In this document: piece by piece, positions 1 through 6,426 of the stretch
Position numbering within the stretch: position 1 is the first letter of the stretch
Layout of the letters: the number at the start of each line of letters is the position of its first letter
Origin: Clostridiaceae bacterium
GTDB taxonomy: Bacteria; Bacillota; Clostridia; DSM-8532
Length of the DNA: 6,426 nt
Assembly: GCA_025361665.1 (NCBI GenBank)
Contig: JANYKF010000362.1
Span: forward strand, 1 to 6,426
Direction: 5' to 3'
Notes under the pieces: model-generated
Seen by the model: only the letters and a program-made list of their open reading frames with translations
Told to the model about the DNA's origin: nothing
The model's database searches: none
Position numbers and translations under genes: made by a program

Positions 1-243
1 GCCAGGAGGCCAAGGAAGGTATTCTTGAGGCGAGACTGCAGGCATGGGAAATGATCGAAGCAGGCGTGTCGGAAGACGAGTGGCGTTGTTCCGAAGCCGT
101 CTCCGACATGGAGATCACGGCGGGCACCCTTCTTTCGAAGCAACTGGAATCATCCGCCCTCACGGTCGAGGCCATGCGCGTACAGGCGCAGGAACGGTCC
201 GGCGAGGCGGTCTCCCTGGTTGTGGAAGGGATTGCGGGCGAAT

Positions 244-257
<14 letters not shown>
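1..257 (+). CDS. C-terminal part of a small coiled-coil V-ATPase stalk subunit (G/H-type), 5' end outside the window
   Basis: An open frame runs in from the left edge (first full codon at base 3) to the TGA at 255-257, giving 84 residues. The visible part is charged and alanine/glutamate-rich with no glycine/proline breaks over long stretches, as expected of one helix. It ends in an amphipathic tail (AVSLVVEGIAGEYGHH) resembling the C-terminal 'AV..VVE.I' end of G/H-type peripheral-stalk subunits. Its place directly before ntpI is that of ntpF in the E. hirae operon, whose product pairs with NtpE to form the peripheral stalk. The last 14 bases overlap the start of ntpI, so the two are probably translationally coupled. 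The homology is inferred from position and composition, not from a diagnostic motif. It could instead be an unrelated small helical protein. A later in-frame ATG at 51 is internal, since the frame is open upstream of it. Confidence 0.6.
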
Positions 258-2729
<2,472 letters not shown>

Positions 2730-2734
2730 GCGGC

Positions 2735-2741
2735 AGGGGAG
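2735..2741 (+). promoter_or_regulatory. Ribosome binding site of ntpE
   Basis: AGGGGAG sits six bases before the ATG at 2748. Another ATG at 2744 is too close to this site and in a different frame, so the site decides the start. Confidence 0.65.
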
Positions 2742-2747
2742 ACATGC

Positions 2748-3356
2748 ATGACAGGTACGGAACGAATCAGGGAGAAAATCCTGCAGGATGCCACAGCGGC
2801 CGCGGAAGCGGTATTGGAAGCGGGTCGGCAGGAAGCGGACGCCATCCGGGCGGCGGCGGGGGAAAAGCGACGCGCGGCTGAAGCGGAAACCACCCGGCGC
2901 ATCGAGGCGGCTTTCATCGCCCATGAACAGCGGAATGCGGCCACCCTGCAGCTGGAAATGCGGAAGCAGGCGCTGGCCGTCCGGCAGCGGATGGTGGACG
3001 AGGTTTTCAGCAAGGCGGCCGCGGTCGTGGCCGATTTGCCCGAAAAGTCGTATCGGGCCCTGATTTCCGCCATGATTCTGTCGAACATCTGGCAGGGAGA
3101 CGCGGAACTGGTGGTTTCCATGACGGACCGCGAACGGCTCGGGAGCGGGTTCCCGAAAGAGATCGACAACCTGCGGCGGCAGGAGGGTTTATCCGGCACG
3201 CTCCGGTATGCGGCGGATTCACTGCCTGTACACGGCGGGTTCGTGCTTCGCAGGGGAGAGATGGAAATCAACGGCACCCTCGAAGTGGTGATGGCCGGGA
3301 TTCGTCCGAAACTGGAGCGCCATGTGGCGGAAATCCTGTTTGGGGAATTCCGTTGA
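2748..3356 (+). CDS. ntpE: V-type ATPase subunit E (peripheral stalk)
   Basis: This 202-residue protein is the long stalk subunit that ties the catalytic head to subunit I. Residues 1 to about 80 are an uninterrupted Ala/Glu/Arg-rich helix with heptad character (ATAAAEAVLEAGRQEADAIR). This is followed by the family's transition segment with the MVDEVFSKAAAVV pattern at about 82-94. The C-terminal globular domain ends in GGFVLRRGEMEINGTLE, which matches the family 'GGFxLxxGxxEINxS(F/L)E' core, and closes with VAEILF. Length is normal for bacterial E subunits. It follows ntpK by 18 bases with its own ribosome site. It is separated from ntpC by an unusually long 168-bp gap. The family call rests on the C-terminal motif and the operon position together. 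Confidence 0.95.
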   Translation: MTGTERIREKILQDATAAAEAVLEAGRQEADAIRAAAGEKRRAAEAETTRRIEAAFIAHEQRNAATLQLEMRKQALAVRQRMVDEVFSKAAAVVADLPEKSYRALISAMILSNIWQGDAELVVSMTDRERLGSGFPKEIDNLRRQEGLSGTLRYAADSLPVHGGFVLRRGEMEINGTLEVVMAGIRPKLERHVAEILFGEFR

Positions 3357-3451
3357 CATTCTCCCGGAATCCTTGCCGGCAGGGTGTGTTGTTTGCAAAT
3401 GAGACCAGGGGGTAGACCATAGATGCTTCGCGGCGAATCACCAGCAAGCCA

Positions 3452-3505
3452 TGAAAATGCGCTCATGATTTATTTGATTTTCACTATCCGAACAGCGCAT
3501 TTTCA
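3452..3505. repeat. 12-bp perfect inverted repeat in the E-C gap
   Basis: The left arm TGAAAATGCGCT (3452-3463) and right arm AGCGCATTTTCA (3494-3505) are perfect complements with a 30-base, A+T-rich loop. Allowing a 3-base bulge on the right arm, the stem extends by CCAT at 3449-3452 with ATGG at 3508-3511. It ends just before the ntpC ribosome site (3510-3516), so a hairpin here in the mRNA could affect ntpC translation. It may equally be the worn remains of a palindromic insertion. Its arms do not match the hairpins of the large element at 4840-5037. Confidence 0.75.
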
Positions 3506-3509
3506 GGAT

Positions 3510-3516
3510 GGAAGGA
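3510..3516 (+). promoter_or_regulatory. Ribosome binding site of ntpC
   Basis: GGAAGGA lies eight bases before the ATG at 3525. It supports 3525 over the in-frame ATG at 3516, which overlaps it, and over the far upstream ATG at 3423. Confidence 0.65.
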
Positions 3517-3524
3517 TGCATTGG

Positions 3525-4529
3525 ATGACAAGGATCAGGGATGAGGACTACGCATATGCCACCGCCCGTGTGCGGGCCGTGGAGGTCCACCTGCTCGACG
3601 CGGCCGGTCTTGAGCGGCTTTTGGAGGCCCCTTCCGCGGCCGACGGCATGAAACTGCTCGCGGAAGCCCGGTTCGGAGAGGGAAACCCTTCGGCGGCGCA
3701 GGGATGGGAAGCGCTGCTGGACGGAGAGCTGGCGCGTGTCTACTCCTTTCTGGCGAATCTGATGCCCGACCACGGAGTGTTGGATGTGTTCCGCATCCGT
3801 GAGGATTACCTGAACCTCAAGCGTATGCTCAAAGCCCTGTATCTGGGGCAGGACGTGGCGGGAATGGCGGGGAATCCCGGAATGCTGCCAGTCTCGCAGC
3901 TGGCAGGGGCCATTGTGGACAATCACCCCGGCATCCTGCCGGAAACGATGGGAAAAGCACTGACGGAAGCGATGGCGGAATTCGGAAAGCGTGCGGATCC
4001 ACGGGACATCGACCTTGTATTCGATCGGGCCTGCTACCGGCACATGAATGAGATGTCGAGCGGCATCGGCCATCCGTACCTTTCGGATCTGGTGGCCCTG
4101 ATGACGGACATGGCGAATATCCGCATCTTCATCCGCGGCCGCCTGACCGGGGAGACTCGGGAGTTTTTCCTTCGCGCACTTCTCGCGGGCGGCAAGGTGG
4201 ATGCCGCCAAGTTCCGGGACGCATCCGACAAGCCGGTCGATGCCTTTCTCGCCTCCATCCGCCACACTTGGTTCGGCGAGGCGGCAATTGCGGGCATGGA
4301 GGGTTACAAGGCCGGCCGCGGCATCACCTGGCTGGAGAAGCAGTTGGATGACAGGCTCATGTCCTTTGTACGAAGCGGCCGGTACGTGGCCATGGGGCTC
4401 GAGGCGATTGTGGGCCATCTTGCCGCAAGGGAAACGGAAATCCGCAACGTGCGCATCATCCTCACCGGGAAGGTCAACGGGCTTTCCCATGAGGATATCC
4501 GTGAAAGACTGAGGGTTGCCTATGTATAA
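3525..4529 (+). CDS. ntpC: V-type ATPase subunit C (d-type rotor socket)
   Basis: This 334-residue, mainly helical soluble protein sits on the K ring and receives the central shaft (D and F subunits). Family marks are the N-terminal YAYATARVRAVEVHLLD (residues about 6-22) and the FRIREDYLNLKRMLKALYLG segment near 89-108. Further on are HPYLSDLVALMTDMANIRIFIRGR near 183-206 and the C-terminal ETEIRNVRIILTGKVNGLSHEDIRERLRVAYV. These correspond to the three related helical-bundle repeats of the family. Length is normal (about 330-350). The start at 3525 is chosen because the YAYA motif follows it directly and a Shine-Dalgarno site precedes it. The gene's last eight bases overlap the F gene, which suggests coupled translation of the two rotor parts. 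Confidence 0.96.
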   Translation: MTRIRDEDYAYATARVRAVEVHLLDAAGLERLLEAPSAADGMKLLAEARFGEGNPSAAQGWEALLDGELARVYSFLANLMPDHGVLDVFRIREDYLNLKRMLKALYLGQDVAGMAGNPGMLPVSQLAGAIVDNHPGILPETMGKALTEAMAEFGKRADPRDIDLVFDRACYRHMNEMSSGIGHPYLSDLVALMTDMANIRIFIRGRLTGETREFFLRALLAGGKVDAAKFRDASDKPVDAFLASIRHTWFGEAAIAGMEGYKAGRGITWLEKQLDDRLMSFVRSGRYVAMGLEAIVGHLAARETEIRNVRIILTGKVNGLSHEDIRERLRVAYV

Positions 4530-4839
4530 GGTGGGGGTCATTGGAGACAAGGACAGCGTGCTCGGTTTCAGGGCGCTCGGGTTCGAGGTGTTTCCCGTGG
4601 AAGGTGCGGAGGCGGCGGAAGCGCTGCTCCACCGCCTGGCGGCTGGGAATTTCGCTGTCGTGTATGTCACGGAGCAAGTGGCGGCTGTCATCGCGCCCGC
4701 CATCGCGCGATACAGGAATGAGCGATTTCCGGCCATCATCCCCATCCCCGGGGTTCTCGGGAACCTGGGCATCGGCATGGGCGGAGTGAGACAGTGCGTG
4801 GAGAAGGCAGTCGGCGCGGACATCCTGTTCAAGGATTGA
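4522..4839 (+). CDS. ntpG: V-type ATPase subunit F (central shaft; NtpG in E. hirae naming)
   Basis: This 105-residue protein binds subunit D in the rotating central shaft. It opens with the family signature MYKVGVIGDKDSVLGFRALGFEVFPVE, a Rossmann-like beta-alpha start. It continues with VVYVTEQVAAVI (about 50-61) and the proline-rich strand FPAIIPIPGV (about 73-82). The full-length family is about 100-105 residues, so it is complete. ATG 4522 is preferred, with GAGGG at 4511-4515. A TTG at 4516 would only add two residues. The start overlaps the ntpC stop by eight bases. Its TGA stop (4837-4839) lies inside the left copy of the 11-bp repeat flanking the palindromic element, so the element begins on the next base and the reading frame is untouched. 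This subunit is called ntpF or atpF in some annotations. Confidence 0.96.
   Translation: MYKVGVIGDKDSVLGFRALGFEVFPVEGAEAAEALLHRLAAGNFAVVYVTEQVAAVIAPAIARYRNERFPAIIPIPGVLGNLGIGMGGVRQCVEKAVGADILFKD
4829..4839 (+). repeat. Left copy of 11-bp flanking direct repeat (putative target duplication)
   Basis: TCAAGGATTGA is repeated exactly at 5038-5048. This copy encodes the last residues of the F subunit and its TGA stop, so it is probably the original target site. Confidence 0.75.
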
Positions 4840-4848
4840 TTCTCGTGC

Positions 4849-4871
4849 AAAAAGTCGATTTTCGACTTTTT
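4849..4871. repeat. Hairpin 1 of the element
   Basis: A 10-bp perfect stem (AAAAAGTCGA with TCGACTTTTT) has a TTT loop. The A-run/T-run flanks give it the look of a weak bidirectional terminator. It mirrors hairpin 7. Confidence 0.9.
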
Positions 4872-4900
4872 CATGCAAGTTGCATTTTGCAACTTGCATG
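4872..4900. repeat. Hairpin 2 of the element
   Basis: A 13-bp perfect stem (CATGCAAGTTGCA with its complement) has a TTT loop. It begins on the base after hairpin 1 and mirrors hairpin 6, sharing the ATGCA outer stem. Confidence 0.9.
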
Positions 4901-4926
4901 CATCTGGCGGCAAATGCCGCCGGATG
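4901..4926. repeat. Hairpin 3 of the element
   Basis: An 11-bp stem (CATCTGGCGGC with GCCGCCGGATG, one G-T wobble) has an AAAT loop. It is the most G+C-rich arm and lies opposite hairpin 5. Confidence 0.85.
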
Positions 4927-4927
4927 G

Positions 4928-4949
4928 CACCGAATCACGTGATTTGGTG
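4928..4949. repeat. Central hairpin 4 of the element
   Basis: CACCGAATCAC and GTGATTTGGTG form a palindrome with one G-T wobble and no spacer. As RNA this is a 9-bp stem with an ACGT loop. The CACGTG at 4936-4941 marks the exact centre of the whole element. Confidence 0.85.
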
Positions 4950-4978
4950 TGTTGAAGGCACAAAATGTGCCTTCAACA
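4950..4978. repeat. Hairpin 5 of the element
   Basis: A 13-bp perfect stem (TGTTGAAGGCACA with its complement) has an AAA loop. It lies opposite hairpin 3 but has diverged from it in sequence. Confidence 0.9.
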
Positions 4979-5004
4979 TGCAGGATGTCAGAGACATCCT
5001 GCAT
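4978..5004. repeat. Hairpin 6 of the element
   Basis: A 12-bp perfect stem (ATGCAGGATGTC with GACATCCTGCAT) has an AGA loop. It shares one base with hairpin 5 and mirrors hairpin 2. Confidence 0.9.
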
Positions 5005-5028
5005 AAAAACTCACAAAAGTGAGTTTTT
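5005..5028. repeat. Hairpin 7 of the element
   Basis: A 10-bp perfect stem (AAAAACTCAC with GTGAGTTTTT) has an AAAA loop. It is extendable by one T-A pair. It is the mirror partner of hairpin 1, with the same A5/T5 outer stem but a different, still fully paired inner stem. Like hairpin 1 it resembles a weak bidirectional terminator. Confidence 0.9.
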
Positions 5029-5037
5029 ACACCAGAA

Positions 5038-5048
5038 TCAAGGATTGA
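5038..5048 (+). repeat. Right copy of 11-bp flanking direct repeat (putative target duplication)
   Basis: TCAAGGATTGA is identical to 4829-4839 and directly abuts the right end of the palindromic element. The motif is itself a near-palindrome (TCAA-GGA-TTGA), so TTGA/TCAA also extend the terminal inverted repeats to an 8-bp outer helix (4836-4843 with 5034-5041). Confidence 0.75.
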
Positions 5049-5064
5049 CGTGCCGGGAATGTGC

Positions 5065-5073
5065 GAGGAGGGG
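5065..5073 (+). promoter_or_regulatory. Ribosome binding site of ntpA
   Basis: GAGGAGGGG lies five bases before the TTG at 5079, with its AGGAGG core seven bases away. It decides the start: the only nearby alternative in the same frame, GTG 5061, would place this site inside the coding region. It lies outside the palindromic element and so was not disturbed by it. Confidence 0.8.
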
Positions 5074-5078
5074 TTCGA

Positions 5079-6426
5079 TTGAGCCAGGGCAGGATCATCA
5101 AGGTTTCCGGTCCGCTTGTTGTGGCCGAGGGCATGCGGGATGCCAACATGTACGATGTGGTCCGCGTCAGTGAAATGAACCTTGTCGGAGAAATTCTTGA
5201 AATCCGCGGAGACCGGGCATCCATCCAGGTTTACGAGGAAACTTCGGGACTTGGTCCCGGCGAACCGGTCATCTCGACGGATGCGCCGCTGAGTGTTGAA
5301 CTCGGGCCGGGCCTCATCGAGAACATGTTCGACGGCATCCAGCGTCCGCTGGAAGCCATGCGCAGGCAGATTGGAGACCGGATCACCCGCGGCGTCCGAA
5401 TCCCCTCCCTCGACAGGACGCGGAAATGGCCGTTCATCCCCGCCTGCAAGCCCGGCGAAAAGGTCCAGGCTGGAGACATCCTTGGGACCGTGCAGGAAAA
5501 CATGGTGTTTTCCCATCGCATTATGGTGCCGTATGGCGTGGAAGGCGACATCGTCCATGTCGCGGAGGGTGAATTCACGGTTCTGGAAACGGTCGCAACG
5601 GTGAAAGTCCAGGACGGAACCACCCAGAACCTGACAATGATGCAAAAGTGGCCTGTGCGCAAAGAGCGCCCGTATGCCAGGAAACTGCCGCCCGACGAGC
5701 CGCTGATGACAGGGCAGCGGGTCATCGATACCCTTTTCCCGATTGCAAACGGAGGCGTTGCCGTGGTCCCTGGCCCCTTCGGATCAGGCAAGACCGTGGT
5801 GCAGCACCAACTGGCCAAATGGGCCTCGGCGGATCTGATCATCTACATCGGCTGCGGCGAACGCGGAAACGAAATGACGGATGTGCTGCTGGAATTCCCC
5901 GAACTGAAGGATCCGCGCACGGGAGAGTCGCTGATGAAGCGCACCGTGCTCATTGCCAATACGTCTGACATGCCGGTTGCCGCCCGGGAAGCCTCCATCT
6001 ACACAGGCATCACGATCGCGGAGTATTTTCGGGATCAGGGCTACAGTGTCGCTTTGATGGCAGATTCCACTTCGCGCTGGGCGGAGGCCCTGCGTGAAAT
6101 GTCCGGACGCCTGGAGGAAATGCCCGGCGAGGAAGGCTATCCTGCCTACCTGTCATCCCGCCTCGCCCAGTTCTACGAACGGGCCGGCAAAGTGCAGGTA
6201 CTCGGCCGGGAAGGCCGCATCGGCACGCTCAGCGCCATCGGCGCCGTTTCGCCGCCTGGCGGCGACCTGTCCGAACCGGTCACACAGGCAACCCTGCGTA
6301 TCGTGAAGGTGTTCTGGGGACTGGACTACAACCTGTCCTACCGGCGTCATTTTCCCGCCATCAACTGGCAGATCAGCTACTCGCTCTATTCCGACCGGCT
6401 GGAGGGATGGTATGCCAAAAATGTTT
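5079..6426 (+). CDS. ntpA: V-type ATPase catalytic subunit A, 3' end outside the window
   Basis: The first 449 codons of the ATP-hydrolysing subunit are present. Family members run to about 585-595 residues, so roughly 140 are missing. The N-terminal beta-barrel begins (M)[18 protein letters not shown]. The A-subunit-specific insert, with its [15 protein letters not shown] lipoyl-like fold, covers about 110-190. The P-loop is GPFGSGKT at 232-239 (K238, T239). The catalytic glutamate is E261 and R262 follows it in [11 protein letters not shown]. Walker B is [17 protein letters not shown] with D329. All these numbers equal those of E. hirae NtpA, so there are no insertions or losses. [21 protein letters not shown] and the [13 protein letters not shown] loop follow. 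The start is a TTG, which is unusual for such a highly made protein but is fixed by the ribosome site and the conserved N-terminus. The gap to the F gene is 239 bases because of the palindromic element. Confidence 0.97.
   Translation, partial: MSQGRIIKVSGPLVVAEGMRDANMYDVVRVSEMNLVGEILEIRGDRASIQVYEETSGLGPGEPVISTDAPLSVELGPGLIENMFDGIQRPLEAMRRQIGDRITRGVRIPSLDRTRKWPFIPACKPGEKVQAGDILGTVQENMVFSHRIMVPYGVEGDIVHVAEGEFTVLETVATVKVQDGTTQNLTMMQKWPVRKERPYARKLPPDEPLMTGQRVIDTLFPIANGGVAVVPGPFGSGKTVVQHQLAKWASADLIIYIGCGERGNEMTDVLLEFPELKDPRTGESLMKRTVLIANTSDMPVAAREASIYTGITIAEYFRDQGYSVALMADSTSRWAEALREMSGRLEEMPGEEGYPAYLSSRLAQFYERAGKVQVLGREGRIGTLSAIGAVSPPGGDLSEPVTQATLRIVKVFWGLDYNLSYRRHFPAINWQISYSLYSDRLEGWYAKNV

Larger units (their letters stand above)
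3357..3524 (+). other. Long E-C intergenic gap, partly A+T-rich
   Basis: These 168 bases contain no conserved coding sequence. An in-frame ATG at 3423 would extend ntpC by 34 residues (MLRGESPASHENALMIYLIF...), but that stretch runs through the inverted repeat and looks like nothing in C subunits. The second half holds a 12-bp inverted repeat (3452-3463 and 3494-3505) around an A+T-rich loop. The first half has only weak dyads, such as an 8-bp stem with one bulge around the ntpE stop (3344-3352 with 3364-3371) and small palindromes at 3374-3381 and 3392-3399. I see no convincing promoter. Confidence 0.6.
4840..5037. mobile_element. 198-bp MITE-like palindromic element made of seven tandem hairpins
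   Basis: The block lies between the F and A genes and encodes no plausible protein. It has imperfect terminal inverted repeats (4840-4856 against the complement of 5021-5037, 14 of 17 bases matching by hand count). It consists of seven abutting hairpins and has global dyad symmetry centred between 4938 and 4939. The two halves match at roughly 58 of 99 positions by hand, mostly in the outer hairpins and the centre. An 11-bp direct repeat flanks it. Small non-autonomous palindromic elements (MITEs, ERIC, Correia-type) are known to have terminal inverted repeats and target duplications. I do not recognise this one as any named family. It carries no transposase, so movement would need one supplied elsewhere. 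If it is not mobile, it would be a large structured intergenic RNA. Confidence 0.75.

Noticed and set aside
220..243. Eight-residue N-terminal extension of ntpI from TTG 220
   Set aside because: The family N-terminus aligns from ATG 244. The extension is the other-frame reading of the upstream gene's end and lacks a better ribosome site.
3353..3358. TTGACA as a -35 box at the end of ntpE, suggesting a promoter for ntpC
   Set aside because: No -10-like sequence is found at the right distance; the region 16-19 bases downstream is G+C-rich. The hexamer also overlaps the ntpE stop codon.
3434..3441. CGAATCAC in the E-C gap shared with the centre of the palindromic element (4931-4938)
   Set aside because: An eight-base match with no continuing similarity on either side is expected by chance and does not show that the two structures are related.
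3438..4913. Long minus-strand open frame (491 codons) opposite ntpC and the F gene
   Set aside because: It is the antisense shadow of strongly conserved genes in G+C-rich DNA. Its translation is rich in Pro/His/Arg with no recognisable domain, and it starts inside the hairpin block.
4840..5037. CRISPR array
   Set aside because: The units are hairpins of different sequence joined without spacers. A CRISPR array needs identical repeats separated by unique spacers.
4949..5173. Small + strand open frame running out of the palindromic element into ntpA (begins MLKAQNVPSTC...)
   Set aside because: It is built from hairpin sequence and then runs out of frame through ntpA, with no ribosome site of its own. 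Such frames arise simply because the palindromes lack stops.

Overview
The window is the front and middle of a bacterial V-type (A/V-type) ATPase operon, read left to right on the + strand. The order is [coiled-coil stalk subunit, 5' end missing] - I - K - E - C - F - A (3' end missing). This is the order known from Enterococcus hirae (ntpFIKECGA...) and many Clostridia, so B and D are expected just past the right edge. The DNA looks G+C-rich by eye, and codon use is uniform across the genes, with no sign of recent gene transfer. I cannot name the organism. The gene order and '[19 protein letters not shown]'-type A subunit fit an anaerobic bacterium of the Firmicutes kind, but other phyla carry the same layout.

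Layout: 1-257 is the end of a small helical subunit. 244-2256 is ntpI (membrane stator, two-domain). 2253-2729 is ntpK (four-helix rotor-ring subunit). 2748-3356 is ntpE (peripheral stalk). 3357-3524 is a gap with one long inverted repeat. 3525-4529 is ntpC (ring-to-shaft socket). 4522-4839 is the F subunit (ntpG in E. hirae naming). 4840-5078 is a gap filled by a palindromic element. 5079 to the end is ntpA (catalytic subunit, first 449 codons). Four of the junctions are overlaps or gaps under 20 bp, so the genes are probably co-translated. Together they build an ion-translocating rotary ATPase: A (with B) hydrolyses ATP, C and F (with D) form the rotor shaft, K forms the ring, I carries the ion half-channels, and E plus the first protein hold the head still. 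The K subunit keeps every residue that binds Na+ in E. hirae NtpK, which suggests a sodium pump.

The unusual part is the F-A gap. Bases 4840-5037 (198 bp) are made almost wholly of seven different hairpins laid end to end, each with 9-13 bp stems and 3-4 nt loops. The hairpins are also arranged as one large imperfect palindrome: hairpin 1 mirrors 7, 2 mirrors 6, 3 mirrors 5, and hairpin 4 sits on the exact centre (CACGTG, dyad between 4938 and 4939). The block has about 17-bp terminal inverted repeats and is flanked by an 11-bp direct repeat, TCAAGGATTGA, whose left copy contains the stop codon of the F gene. The simplest reading is a small non-coding, MITE-like mobile palindrome inserted at the end of the F gene, splitting the operon just before its catalytic genes. 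Removing the element and one repeat copy leaves a normal 30-bp intergenic gap with the ntpA ribosome site intact.
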